A stretch of 64,000 nt of DNA from positions 43,957,180-44,021,179 of the forward strand of contig NC_066314.1 in NCBI RefSeq assembly GCF_022539315.1, read 5' to 3'. Positions 50,101 to 63,297 of this stretch are shown here, piece after piece. How positions within the stretch are numbered: position 1 is the first letter of the stretch; each line of letters begins with the position of its first letter. This stretch comes from Serinus canaria (Eukaryota > Chordata > Aves > Passeriformes > Fringillidae). Made by a program: the position numbers and the translations under genes. The notes under the pieces were generated by a model. That model saw only the letters and a program-made list of their open reading frames with translations. It was not told the origin of the DNA and ran no database searches.

Positions 50101-53100
50101 AAAGGGGCAAGGAATAAATATTACCCAATTCCCACATTCTGTACTATTGAAACATTCAAGACAAAGTATTTTTGTTCAATTTTATTTATAGCTTATGTGC
50201 TATAACATCCAATACAGACCGATTCATACACCTCATGGTTTTGTTTTTAGCTTTCAATCCAAAACACTTTGTATGTTGTTCATTAGCTGAAGAGCCAGAC
50301 ATAATAGGAGAGGCAAGGCTGAAGTTTTCAATAACTATGCATGATGAGAGCAGATCAATTTAGCAAAACATAAAAGAAAAAGAGTAGCTTAATTTCAGAG
50401 CATGTTAGGGCTTCTATGTCTGCTTTTGTGATACCAGAGTCAAGTAATCCCAGGTGTGCATTTACCTCCAGAAGCAACAGTGCCAGGAACTCAATCAACT
50501 GATGAGATGACATTTCCTTCAGGTCTGCTGAGCTGAATGAACCCAAATCACTTTCTTTTGCCTAAAAGAGAAGAGTTACTTAATTTTTAATAGGTATTTC
50601 AAAATACAATTACGTGTAATTTTCTGTTTTGATATCCACACTGTTGAGCCATTTCACTTAAAAAAGATACTGATTTATATCTGTGCAATAAGGGAAAGGG
50701 AGGGACTTAAGCTGTTGTCTGATGTTTGTATTCTTACTTATTTTCTCCCCGCTGATCTTTTTATCCCCACTGTCTTTCCGTTAGTGAAGTGAAAATCAAA
50801 TACTTTTTTATAAAAAGTGACATTCAGAAAAAGAAAGTTAAAAGATGGAATACAAGTACAGTAAAAAGCTACAGAGGCAACAAAAGGATGGTATGCTGAA
50901 TTCTCTATTAGTTGTATGACTTTTATGCTTCACATTAGGAGAAAATTATGTGGTATTAATTAATATACTTTATGTACCAGTTTTTGATGGGAAATACATC
51001 TTAACTCTAGTATACCATAGAGGAACTACTGCTAATACAATATAATTAGTAATGTAGAGGTACCCTGGCCTTTGTTTTTAAATCAAGCCATAATATCAGG
51101 GTTTTAAAAGAGTATTTTCTGTTCGGTTACTACATATGTATAACAAGAAGTTGGCTCTGTGCCTTGTTAAAATATGGACTGCACTTCACAAACAGAAGTT
51201 ACAGCTGATTCCCTGACTCTACAATGAAGGTCTAGTCTAGGAAATACAAAATCCCTGGCAGCCATACTGTGATTATAAATACACACACTCTCAGCAAATG
51301 AGAGATTTTAGAAGAGATTGGCTAACTTCGTGTAACAAAAATATTAGCTTTTCAAAATAAAGACACTTCAGCATTCTTTAACCACTCACTTGGATCCATC
51401 TTTGGCTCAAGGCAATGCAAGCATTTGATAGTGTCATATCATACCTGTCAAATATTAAAAACAAAGGTTCACATAATGAAATAACCACTGAATAAAAGAC
51501 TGAAAATATTAACAGTGACTATTTTTACTGCTATATACACCTCCATAGTACTAGGGTGTTTTCCAATAAAACATTTAAAAGACTTTCACCCTGTTTACAA
51601 ACTGCTTCATGACTTTTAGGGAAATCACATGCAATCTGGAGAAGGAAAAGATGAACTACAGAAGAGTGCAGCTTACGTAGGCTTCACTGGTGGCATTCCT
51701 GGAGAATGAAACCACGAGTTCCAGTCAACTTTATCAAGAATATCTACCTATAAAGCAACACAAAACATTATTAAATTTTAAATCTGATTTTAGGATTTTT
51801 TTTGAGAAAACGAAATCTAGTTTCAATCTTTTTATTTGTTTTGATAACACTGCTCCAATTACCCAAAGAATCCTACACAGATTACTTCAAAACAAAGCAC
51901 TCCCTTCTATGAAAAGAAAAAAAAAAAGACATCTTAATGCAAACCCATCTTCACAAGATCCCAGATTCCATCATATTATGTTCTTGAAACAAAGAAAAGA
52001 AATATAAAGAACTGGTCTTTAAATAAGTTCTGACGTAAGTCAGAATTTCACATAGTTAAAAGATTTCAAGCAATCAGTTTTAACTATTACCCAACCTTAT
52101 CCTTGAAGTAGGAGTACAAGAACTTCTTCCAGTCCTCCGTTACGATGCTCTTATAAGCAAATGTCTGAACATAAGCCTTCAAGAAGCCAATGAAGACATC
52201 TAACAAAAAAGAAAATGTTTAAGTGTTTGAAATTAAGGTGGAAAACAAAAACATATAAAATCTTACTAATGCTTACCTGGTCCTCCAAGGAGCTGTTCAA
52301 GGTAAAAAAGCAAAGCAAAGCCTTTCTCATATGGCACAGATGAATAGGCAACATCAGGATCTACTTCATCCAGGTTAATGACGAGGTTAGTTACAGGATT
52401 TTTATCTCCAAGAGTATTTATCTGTGTCAAAGACACAAGAACACATATCAATGTAGGAAAACTGGCAATCCTGCAGATCTGTACTAATTCTATTTATAAA
52501 GGTTAAACCATCCAAAACTGAGACAGCTTAATTTCAAAGCATTCTCCTTCTTTTTCCTGAAGTTTTGAATCTTCACAAATCTTAAGTTACTTAAATTCAC
52601 AATCAACCACCCTGTGCTCCAGCTGTCTCAAAGCAGTTAATTACTATCATGTCTGTCATAACCATGAGCACCTATTAGTCTGGCTACATTTATCCCTTTA
52701 TTAACAAACTATTTGAACTACATCATTAAACCTTTGAATTTAAAACCTCTGTTGACAGAAGTGCCAGCAGAACTTCAGCTCTGGATAAAGGCAGAGCAAT
52801 AGGCTGCTCAGGGAACTAGTAAGATATCACAGACTAGAAATCTGAAAAATGAAGTTTGATTATGCTACCAAAACACAAAACTAAACAACCCACTTAGACA
52901 GTAAGAAATCAGTTTTTTACATAAGGCACTGGAAATTCTGATGGTTGTGGCGGCAGATAATTTTGATTAACTTTCAGCTGCTTACCAGTATGCTAACAGG
53001 TAATACTGCAATTTAGTCATACCCAGAATAACCAGAAGAGGCTGTGAAGATGTTCATCCTTACAGAAAAGCTTAAAACAATTCAAAAAGCTTTATCTAAT

Positions 53101-56100
53101 CTGAGTATATGAAGCTATTACCTTGAGTAGCAATCAAACACCTTGGAATCAAAGTTGTTCATCCTCTAATAAGAAAGCATTAGGAAACTTGACTAGACAA
53201 ATTTTATTTGTGGGAAACACGTGTGATGACTTTAGAACAATTTACCGTGTTCTGTAGTTCTCGCCAACCTCCCAGGGCCTGAAAGTGCCTGAACTGCTCA
53301 CCAAACAACCGACCACCGATCCTGCGCTCCAGGTACACAGTATGACCCTCATTCAGCCTGGAAAGACACTGATGAAATCAGTACTGGTAGGATGGTAAAA
53401 TGAATTTAGCTAGTCTCTTTACAGATTAAATTTAAAATATGATTTGCACTGCATTGAACATCATACCCACCAAAAATGCTCCCATGTTTTGTTGGTTACC
53501 AAGTTTCCTGTCCAGCTATGAGAGATTTCATGCGCAATAACCTAAAACACAAAAACAGATCCACCAGACTCCTCTGGAAAAAAGTATCAGATCCCAACAG
53601 AAAGAACAAAATGTTGATGGGATCTCATTTGCTATGTTATGTTCACAAAGTCAGTTAGCGTTCACAGTTCTGTAGATCTATCTGTATGAATTTTAAGCAG
53701 AGGACCAAAGCTACCCTAGTTGACAGAAACAATTTTCAATGTCCAGCCTGCAAGCCATAGAGCCATACTGATCAACAGCTTGGTGTAGGTAACTTGTTTA
53801 TGAAATCCCATTTCAGAATACAGTATACCAAGTGATGGACTAGTACTGCTTTCTCACCTAAGCAACTTCTGCAGTGGGAAAGCAAATGATGCATGATGTA
53901 TTAAAAAGTATCCATGTCAAATATTTCAGTATTGTTTGTATAAGACAATATTTTTTTTTTAAGTATAGCAGTACATCAGTCTAGTAAAAAGATATAGGCA
54001 ATAAAATTGCATTCAGAGTATTCAACTTTGCAGGAAAAAAAGACACATAGAGGAAGAAGTTATCTCCTAATGATTTTGATGAGGCCAATTCAGTTGAGAT
54101 TTTTAAACATATCTGTACACAGACGTTGAGGTTTAACAGGACAGGAAAAGAGTTATGGAGCAGCTAACCTCAGTCAGCCCCTTGTGTATACAAGCTCACA
54201 TGGTATTTCCATCTGTTGGTTATACAAAATAGATACTTTACAGAGTTTACTTAAAATTAACACTTGCTTTTGTAAGAGTTCTGGACTTACTGCCTTAACT
54301 TTTAATTTTTACGATGAAAAAAGACCAAGTTTTCAGGTATTTATTATAAAGGAATTCAGATACATCTTCAAGTTGTGTTCTACTTGAAGAGATGAACCTA
54401 TTTTTGACTTACGTTTGATAGAGATCGATCACCTGCCTAAAAAGAAAAGGGAAAGTCAAGTTAGTTGTTAGGTTCAAGTCAGCCTCAAAATAGATAACTT
54501 CATGCAATTTCTTGTATGATCCCTAACTCCAAAGGAGGCAGGAACATTTACAGGTCTTTCTAGGAAGATGACCAATCCAATTTGTGCATTAACATCCATC
54601 ACCTAATTGAAATGCAAGCCCTAAGGAAAAGCTGACTTTTATCACTGCTATACTTACCAGTAGTGTTGGAGTTACAAAAGTAAGACAAGGATTCTCCATA
54701 CCACCATAAGGAAAAGAAGGTGGTAAGACTAACAAATCATACTGTCCCCACACATAAGGTCCTGCCAAATCTTCTGCTGTTTTCAGCATAGCTTCAGCCT
54801 GAAAAAAGAATTCACATTAGTTTCTGAGATGATTTCTGACTACAAACACTGAACAAATAATAAGCTATTGATCCCATTTTTCATTCCCTTTCACCTTGGC
54901 AAGTCCCACATGTAAAACAAGTATGGGACTGTATCAAAATGTATTTTCAGTACTAAGTCTGTACTGCAATAGAATAGTAGCACTTTGTGGCATGGGAGTT
55001 AGAGAAAGGAACTAAAGATGACCAAAACAGTCTGTTTCTTTTCCAATGCTATGTGAAACAGTTATCTTACAACACTGTTTTTTGTTGTTGGTAATTACTC
55101 ACCTCAGAAAATTCATAGGCTGATTTATCTACTAGTTCTTTTTCAGCCCACACCAGTGTCCTTGGGCCAATCTTTCTGTTAAAAGTAAAAAAAAATGCCA
55201 ATAAGACAGTATGAACCAGAAGTACTTCTATGGGAAACTAATAGAGACAGCATATGTGTAACTGTGCTCTTGAGTAACCCATGTTGCAGAGGAAACTCAT
55301 TAGAGAATCTTTGTCTGCTTTTCCTCTCCATTGCTGAAGCAAAGCCTTAGAAAACAAAACAAACAACACGCATGCATTATTCAGCACAAAGGAACAGGAA
55401 AACCACTTACAGATTTTTAAACACTATTAAACCCTAGTATAAAAGCATTATTGTGGCCTAGACTAACACAACCTTGTGCCAATGAGGAATGAAGCTGAAG
55501 CAATTCTTTTCTGCCTTTGACAGAAAAGGTTTATCTGTTAACAGACAAGGATTATCTGTTAATTAGGAAAGAAGATCTATTCCCTGTGCTAAATTTTAAC
55601 CACTAAGGGCTTTTTCAGGTCCAAACTCCTTATGCTGTTTCTCTAATTTACAGCACAAGTAAAAAAATTATTCAAGAGCAAATCAACATACATGCAGTTT
55701 GATACAAATAATCAGGTTAACTGAATCTCTAAGAATAGAGATTTCTAAAGATTTCTAAATCTTTAGAAATTAAAGATTAATTAAGATTTCTAAATCTTTA
55801 AATTTAGAAATAAGACCAAGAAACAATTTTAAAAGAAGCTCAAAAGATTTATTGTGGTTATTAATATTTATACATTGTACAGATTCACTCACCTACTTTC
55901 TAAGGCTCCAACCACTAAAGCAAACAAGTAGCAAGGTATGGGAACCTAGTGGAGAGCATAGGAAAAACAAAGAAATCTTATTTGTAATGTCAGTTATCAG
56001 ACTACTGACTCAGAGAAGAACAAAAGTATATAAATAAAGAAGTTTTCCTCCAGAGTTTCCTGCCTTAAAGGCAGGTACTGGTTTTTTGAAAACATTGTTT

Positions 56101-59100
56101 TTTCTCCCTGAATGATACTCCTTTATCTAGAGGATGTACTTGCTTCACAGGTATAACAGGCAAAAACCACAAAACTGGAAGTATCATCTCTGTTTGAAAA
56201 AATCTGCACACAAAATTCCTGCTGGTTTGGATTCTCTTCAAAAGAAAGTCAGTTTTCCATATTAATTTCAGTTCCACTACATTTTATGAAAGGGGAAGTT
56301 AAGAGCTACTGCTCAGATAAAGGGCAGTTTTATCACACAGAAGGACACAGGAAGAGCTTTAATCAAGTAGACAAGAATATTTATGGATATAGGTACATTA
56401 AAGACAAAAGATTCAGGAAAAATCGAAATGTGTATATTTGATTTCAATGTTTGGAATTAAAAAACTTCAAATATTTTTTTATTTCAATAAAAAAAAACCT
56501 CCTAACTGAAGTATCTTTATGGAGAACTGCTTTCTCCAAGTGCTCTGGAAAGAAAAGGGGATAATACAGCCATCCCTGTAAAAGTTCCACTTCATCTGAA
56601 TTTAAACAATGTTAAATAAGTAAGATTTTAAATCATAATTAGTTGGAGACACAATTTCAGAAAACTTTATTCTACTATTATTCACAAACCTTTAAAATAT
56701 TTTTATTAAAATACCTGTATCATCATCTGTGTTTTAATTTTACCCATTAACCCACAGAACATATTATTGAAAAGAACAAAGTCCCTTGACTTATGTTATA
56801 GATGAGTTAAGAAAAAACTATCAATACACCTCCACATTCTCATGTCCAGTTTGCCAATCTGACATTTTGAAATTCAAATGTCAATGACTGTTGGGTTGTA
56901 AACTCGTTTTTACAGAGGCTGCTCTCCACTATCCTTCTTTCCAGCCTGGCTATGCAGGAGCAGAGAAAGTAGTTAAGTAAGCCTCAGCACACATACATAT
57001 CCAAGAGCTTGATGCATTTGCCTTTTTCATCTGAGGAAACAGACACCTCTTCTAACAAATCAGTGTCAGTGTCGGGAGATGTGTGTGCCCATTTTCATGT
57101 CATTTTTCATTTATGTATTTTCTGCTTAATGTGTTCTTTCTTTTAAAAAAACCATGGTTTTATAAAAAAAGTAATGGTTTCCTGTACCAGAAAGTGTAGT
57201 ATAATTTCAATTACACTAAATGTTATTTCTTGTATAGGTCCCTCATGCTTATCAACAGTGTATTCCTAGATAACATTCATCTCTGGATTACGCAAACATA
57301 GAAGTCTTCTGTACTAGACTGAGAGTGGCAAATGTTCTGGCTCCACAGAGAGGGCAGAGCACTGCCTCACAGATAAGGGAACTCTTTTTTCCCCCTCTCA
57401 GGTTTCATGCAGCAGCTAAACCAAACCTGACAGCTGCTGCAGTTCAGCGTACTCTGACCCCTTCCTCGCCTCCAGTCACATCATACCATTCCTCCTTGCA
57501 GTTATTCAGTATCAACAGCCCAGATCCTATGTTAATTTTATCTCCTTGTTCAGCAAAATGAACTGGGCTCACCAGAAGAGCTCATAAACACCAGAATTGT
57601 AACTCAAAAAACTGTGAGGACAAAAATGCCAGAAGAGTAAATCAGGACTGCTGCTTTATAAGCAGTGGAATCATTAGACTAGCTGCACCACTTACTAAAA
57701 CTTCCAGAGAAGAGTAATCTTTGAGTGGCTGGAGACACTTTCTTTCCATAGGAACCAAAGTTTTCACATTCCAAAAACAATTCTAAAAATTTGTTGTCAG
57801 AATTTGCCTAACTTCAAGCTAAAAATTGGTTCTGATACTGAGTTTCACTGCTTAGATCTTGGTGAGCTTAAAATTTGCAGGGTCTGTTTTCCAAAACTTC
57901 CATATTATTTGCACCAGCACTATTTTCTAAAAATCAGTGCAGACAGAAAGGGCTGTGACAGGACTAGTTTTGAGTATTGAAACATTTTCAAAACTCGAAT
58001 TTGGCTTTTCTGGGAATGCCAAAAGTGACCAGTAAACACCACCAGCACCAGCCCTTACTGGCTGTCTTCTCAGAGCTGGAGTTCCACAATGAGATATCTC
58101 ATGATATCCATGAGATCCAAACCATACCTGAGGCAGCTGTGAGCTGCACAGGTCAGGAAGAAGACCTTGAGCAGCCATTTCCCAGCGCGGAGCACTTACG
58201 TTCTGGCTGAAGCGGTACACCTTGTGAGCGCTGTCCTCCGGGTCGGGCGCCTCCCCGTCGCGGTTAGCGCTCATCAGAGCCACCAGCTCCTTCGGGACGG
58301 AAATCTGAAAGGGCACCCACCCATAAGCAATGCAGCTGGCACTCAGCACTACACTCCACACTACAAGCAGCTGATAACTAAGAGTAGCCCAGATCTGTTC
58401 TGTTGTTAGGTCATCTCTGTCAAGTAGAACATAAGGCATATGGAAAATGTTGTCATGAAGACAGGCAATATTGAATTAATCAAAGGAGTACCTCCAACAG
58501 AAGCTAAAAGGCTCACTTTCTTCAGACAACTCAATTGTAATGACACAGTGCACATCTATCTTGCTTTTTGCTTTCTTAAAACTGTTTACACCAGGACTGC
58601 AAATATCCCCTAGCTATATATCAGAATATATTACTTAAGGCATACATAAGAGCCTTTTCAAATGTTTTTTACTTCGCAGCACTCTTTGCTGTCTTACTGT
58701 CAGCTTTCCCTGATTTTAAAGCATCTTTCTTTCTTACTGTTGCATTTTTACTTTCTTTTGCAAATAGATACATAACAATGAAAAAAGAATTGACATATAC
58801 AAAAAGGAAATGGCAAAGTTAGAGAACTGCCACAGGGAAGATCAGCTCTTTCCTCTCACATTAAGCTGAAAGTTAACATTCTGGTTTTATATTAGGCCAC
58901 ATGCTGGCAGCTACCAAAAAACCCTGAGCAATATAAATTCACCCATTGTAGCAGTTGTCTTCAGTTATGACACATGACTTAGGCTCATCTACCTCTGCAT
59001 AGTAGGTTAGTTTCACAGCAGGTGTGTCTTGGCATGGAAAAATGGCTCTGCAGTGGATAGCCTAGAGAGGGAGAAAGGAAAAGAAGATAAAACAAAAGTA

Positions 59101-62100
59101 TCTTTCTAATGCAGAAGACTAGAAATAAATCAATTAATGCACTATAGTGCAAGTCTATACAGCTCCTCCAGAGAATTCATTATCTATAATCCAGTACTTC
59201 TGTCACTTAGAGCTTGCAGGCCTTTGTAAAAGGAGCAATACTAGGTAAGGCAGATCAATAGACACAAGTGTTGGTTGTAAAGGACCATATGTTCTTCAAC
59301 AAGGATACTGGAGTGGGTAAGGCAGTTCCAGAATTCCAAACTATAAACATATAATAAAATCTCAACAACATCTTGACATTAAGTGTTTTCATTTAGAACC
59401 TTTGACACACACAGCTAGAAGTTACAGGCTACTGCTCTTCCCTTTTCTAGCCTTTCTCTGCAGTTCTTTAGAAACCAAGAGAAATTACAGTGGTATGTCA
59501 AGAAGTTTAGAAAAAATTAACTTAACCTGGCACTGGCTGAAGAGAAATGGGTGTTTCTTTCCAGAAGTTTGCTCTGGAGTAAACCACTGGAGAGCTGAAG
59601 ACTGTGGAGAGCTTTCAAAAGAGATTTCAACAATTGCTTCTTGTCCCCTGTATAATAAAGAACACAGTCAGCCTGTTTTGGCACAAATCCTGATCATACT
59701 GAAATTCCTCTGCAAAGATGTCTGAAAAACAGGTCTGCAGCCCTGTCTCCAAAGCATTAAAAATGAGAACAAGTATCATATCAAAAGCAATAATTCCCTT
59801 TCAATTATGGTATTAAAAAATGGCTAGCTGATTTAATTTTTTACATCCCAAGGCACTTTTATTATTGTTTTTACTAACCACAAACTTTTCCTCTTCTCTC
59901 TTCAAGGAGAGCACAGACCTTTTCTTAAAACTATTTGGGCCAGCTACATGTATATAGTTTTGTCACAGCTAAGTAACCTTGTAAATGTAAGTGTAAAAAA
60001 CCCTTGGCAATACCCAAAGAAAATGTGCAAAGCCCTGCATAAGAAGATACATGACTGAATAACATAGAATAAGTATACTGTACATAAAAAATTTCAATTT
60101 TTGTTTCTGACATTAATGTTCTGTAAGTATTATCCTTAAGAAGAAAAAACCACCCTGAAAATTATCAGTAATTACAGAATTAGTTCCTATTAACAGTAGG
60201 GGTTAACAAGAAAAACAAATAATGTTCAGATTTTATTCAGGATTTCAGAACTGGTGTCAAGTAAAAACTAACAGTTATGTGTAAGACAGATATCAGTTTG
60301 CTAATGAGAGAACACACACCAACCTAACACATTCACACTCTTATTTATTAAAAACATATCTTAACCATCACTGACACCCAAAGCACATGGGAGTACTTGC
60401 TTCTGTTCTCAGAAGGTTCCAGATTATACATGCAACTCTTGGAATAAACAATCAAGCCATAAATCAGAACAAACTTCAGCTAATCAGAGGAGTTGGACAC
60501 TAGATAAGCTGACCACATGTACACATCTGGTTTATAACCAGTATTCCAAAGTACATATTTGACAAGAAAAGAGAAAATAATTGGTATTACCATAGGGCAC
60601 ATTGCTTTCTGAACAATCAGGCCTCCTGTTGTAACTCTCACCCTTTCCTGTTGCTGTTTTATTGGGGACTGTATTTCACATGGATTATGAATTCTTACAG
60701 TCACAACTCACACCTCCCTCTTTTTTTCTTACCAGGAAATGTAGCACTTAAAAAAAAAAAAAGGCAGCTGAAAGTCAAATAAAAGAAACAGGCCTATATT
60801 TCTGATGTGGCCTGTTTGCTCAAGTACTTCATTTGTTCAATTTCATAAGAGACCAGAACTGTTTCTCCAGAAGGGACAACTATTTTATGACATTCCTTTG
60901 TCTTCCTCATTATTTGTGTTTCTCAACTGCACTAATTCAGTGTACAACATTAAAAAGAAGAAAAGCTTGGAAACGAGACTAAAATTAAAGAGTTTTTAGA
61001 GGAAGCAATGAGTTCTAAAAACCAAACAATAAGAAGCAAGAAGCAACTTGATATTCAAGTGTATTCAAACAAGGGAACTTCCTTATACAATCACAGCTTT
61101 CAGCTTTGGCACCATGGAGGACTGAGATACCACTGAGTTACAACATACAAAGCAAATTGCCAAAAGCCATATTGTAATTTGGCAACAGCTTTTTAATTCA
61201 TGCACCTTAAGAGGTAGACAATAGTTAGTTCACTCTCCATCATGCTGCCAAAACTCAAGTTCCAGCTTTCAGGGACTTGGACTTAGCATAGCCAACAAAA
61301 TAAAACTTTGATTATTTGAAAACATGCCCCTATCTAATCATAGTGGTAATCTGAAGTTCTACAGAAATGCAGAACCAGCCCTTGTAAAAAGAAGATCCAA
61401 CAGGGGCTGTTGCTCCATGTGCTCCACACTGTAACAATTCTGAAACAGGTAGTTAAAGCGGAAACAATATTACTGATGAAAAGCACTGGAGAAATTGTGA
61501 TACATTTCACATTATTTTGCTACTCAGTTTAGGAAGTAATTTTGTACCTGATACAAGGTCTGGGGACAGGTACAAACATTCCCAAAGTTTTGACTAATGA
61601 AAGACAAATATGACACTAATCTACAAGATCATACCAAATGAATGCAATACCCTGATTTATAAGTCCCTTTGCAAGCTTTATTTAGCAACCCTACAGGAGA
61701 CAAGCAGCTTATACAGTGCATTTTCAAAACCACCTAAAGGAGCAGGCAAAAGTACGTACCTTCTCAGTTCATTTGGAAACGTGATTTCTAGAGGGGTCCC
61801 CTTGAAACTGTGCTTTTCTCCAAAAGCAAATTGTGCATCCTGTCCATTTACAGTCACTTTAAATACCTGTACGTCCTTTGTATCCAGGACCTGTGATAAA
61901 GAACATATTGCATACCACTTGAATAGTGCAAAATAATAAATGCAGCACTATGAAATTGTAAACACAAGTCCCTCTGAAGGAAAGAGTATTTTCTAAGCAA
62001 AACCAGAAAAGATGACTGCGCTGACCACCAGGAACCAGCATTTTAAGAGAGCGGCACTGAACTGGGAAAGCCGGAGGGAAAAGAGGAAGAAAACCAACTT

Positions 62101-63033
62101 CTGACTACAGGAGTGAGTTTATTAAGAAAAACTACACAGGTAACAAGTCCAAAGTACTGCTATGAAGTGAGGAGAATGGTAAAAAAGCCCCTGCCAACGC
62201 TTCTGTCCTGGAACATGCCACTGCGAATCTAGACCTTCAATGGAAGGTGAATTAAATAGTGCAGTACTCATTTTTAGCACGAACGAGGCGTTACTCTTTA
62301 TTACTAATAGGACTAGGCTTTTTCCCTAAAAAAATGAACGCCAACCACAAAAGAATTTTATGGAGTCAGCATAAGAAAAGTCCAGAATCCCCAAACTTCA
62401 AATATAATACGAAATTTAAGAGGTTCACGTGCTTATTTGCAGATATAACAGAGAAAGCAGCTGGCATAACGAAACACACAGGCGAAAAAGCCCTAAATCT
62501 GGGTTTCTAGTGATTTATTCCCATCTTTTCGGCAGCATGCTTTAAAGGGAAGAGACAGTCTTGCCCTTCCCTTGAGCACCGCGCCGGCTCTGGGGGGCTA
62601 AGCGGGAACCGGGGCTGCGAGGCGCTGTCAGGCTCCAGCCAAGCGGCAGGCAGGGGCGGCGGGTGCGAAGAGGGCCAAGCGGCGGCAGGGAAGGAAGGAA
62701 GGAAGGAAAGAAGGAAGGAAGGAAGGAAGGAAGGAAGGAAGGAAGGACCGCGACGACGGCCAAGGGAAGGACGGGGGAGAGGAAAGGAAGGGGGAGAGGG
62801 AAGCCCGGCACAGCGCGGGCTCCGGGCTCGCCCCTCACGGTCCGCGGGTCCCGCCGCCCTCACCGCTCCCCCTCCCCCGCCGTTACCAGGCAGCGCAGCG
62901 CCTCACGCTCCGCGCGCGCGGTGAGGGCGGCCGTGCCCCGCAGCACCCGCGCGCCGAAGTCCGCGCGGCAGCGCAGGTGGAGGTGCCGCGTGAGGCAGCA
63001 CGCGGGGGACGCGAACGAGCTCGGGTCCGCCAT
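47192..63033 (-). CDS. LTA4H: Leukotriene A4 hydrolase / aminopeptidase (LTA4H), 19 coding exons
   Basis: Exons in gene order: 63,033-62,887; 61,890-61,760; 59,647-59,527; 59,061-58,993; 58,304-58,200; 55,945-55,893; 55,175-55,103; 54,798-54,658; 54,436-54,413; 53,540-53,470; 53,357-53,246; 52,421-52,277; 52,199-52,096; 51,747-51,677; 51,444-51,390; 50,561-50,466; 49,940-49,858; 49,143-49,039; 47,312-47,192. All introns are GT-AG and the product is 608 aa (human 611). It is a cytosolic M1-family zinc enzyme that converts leukotriene A4 to leukotriene B4 and also cleaves peptides such as Pro-Gly-Pro. Zinc ligands are H292 and H296 (HEISH) and E315 (WLNEGH). The GGMEN exopeptidase motif is at 265-269. 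Y375 and Y380, equivalent to human Tyr378 and Tyr383, are present, as is the GRMKF carboxylate-binding Arg near residue 560. N-terminal beta-saddle, catalytic and helical C-terminal domains are complete. The N-terminus is three residues shorter than human. Exon 9 is a 24-bp microexon, and the last intron holds a solo LTR. Confidence 0.97.
47528..48923 (-). mobile_element. Solo ERV LTR (about 1.4 kb) in last LTA4H intron
   Basis: The element is bounded by a perfect 10-bp inverted pair, TGTCATGGTT at 47,528 and AACCATGACA ending at 48,923, matching the TG...CA ends of retroviral LTRs. Read on the minus strand it starts TGTCATGGTTTGAGAGGAAG, a start I recognise from abundant avian LTRs. It has a CCAAT box (complement of 48,872-48,876), a GC-rich hairpin (48,711-48,739) and an AATAAA (complement of 47,655-47,660) near its 3' end. 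No gag, pol or env sequence is attached, so this is a solo LTR. I could not find a clean target-site duplication. It sits in intron 18 of LTA4H, in the gene's own orientation. Confidence 0.85.
48921..48965. repeat. 17-bp direct repeat at LTR edge
   Basis: ACAGGTACAATAAATAC occurs at 48,921-48,937 and again at 48,949-48,965. The first copy overlaps the last three bases of the LTR, so it may be a local duplication made after or during insertion and not a normal 4-6 bp target-site duplication. Confidence 0.8.
55741..55810. repeat. LTA4H: AT-rich hairpin cluster in LTA4H intron 6
   Basis: ATTTCTAAAGATT (55,741-55,753) is followed by a TCTA loop and its exact complement (55,758-55,770). Further copies of AGATTTCTAAATCTTTA follow directly, giving nested small hairpins. 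Confidence 0.75.
62689..62747 (+). repeat. LTA4H: (GGAA)n microsatellite in LTA4H intron 1
   Basis: About 14 tandem GGAA units with one GGAAAGAA interruption, about 140 bp into the first intron. GGAA is the core of ETS-factor binding sites, and long arrays can act as enhancers in some contexts. Length polymorphism is likely. Confidence 0.95.
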
Positions 63034-63117
63034 CGCTCGCTCGCCGTCTGCCCGCCCTGCCCAGCCGTGCCACCCCGTGCAGCACAGAGCCCGCCGCGGA
63101 GAGGGGAGGGGAGCCCC

Positions 63118-63190
63118 CTGGGAGGTGTAGTGCCGCCCTCCGCGCCGAGAGGGCGGAGGAACTGCGTGAGAACTACAAAACCCACAGTGC
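63118..63190. promoter_or_regulatory. Paired ZNF143/SBS-like motifs between LTA4H and tRNA-Asp
   Basis: Two sites resemble the Staf/ZNF143 consensus ACTACAACTCCCAGCATGC. One is on the minus strand (ACTACACCTCCCAG, complement of 63,118-63,131). The other is on the plus strand (ACTACAAAACCCACAGTGC, 63,172-63,190). Both keep the ACTACA core and the C-rich centre, with mismatches elsewhere. ZNF143 commonly acts at TATA-less Pol II promoters and at Pol III snRNA-type promoters. Binding here is inferred from sequence only. Confidence 0.5.
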
Positions 63191-63297
63191 GTTGCGAGAG
63201 AAGAGGGGCGGGTGAACCGAGCGGCGTGGTTGTCTTACAGGCGTGCTGGTTAACAAATATAATATGTACCCTACTGGAGGAGAAGTGATTGTACAGT

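Larger units (their letters stand above)
62560..63235. promoter_or_regulatory. LTA4H: CpG island promoter of LTA4H
   Basis: GC and CpG density are high from about 62,560 to 63,235 and span exon 1 of LTA4H. No TATA box is visible upstream of the start codon on the minus strand. The same island reaches to within about 65 bp of the tRNA-Asp gene, so the two promoters share one short interval. Confidence 0.8.
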
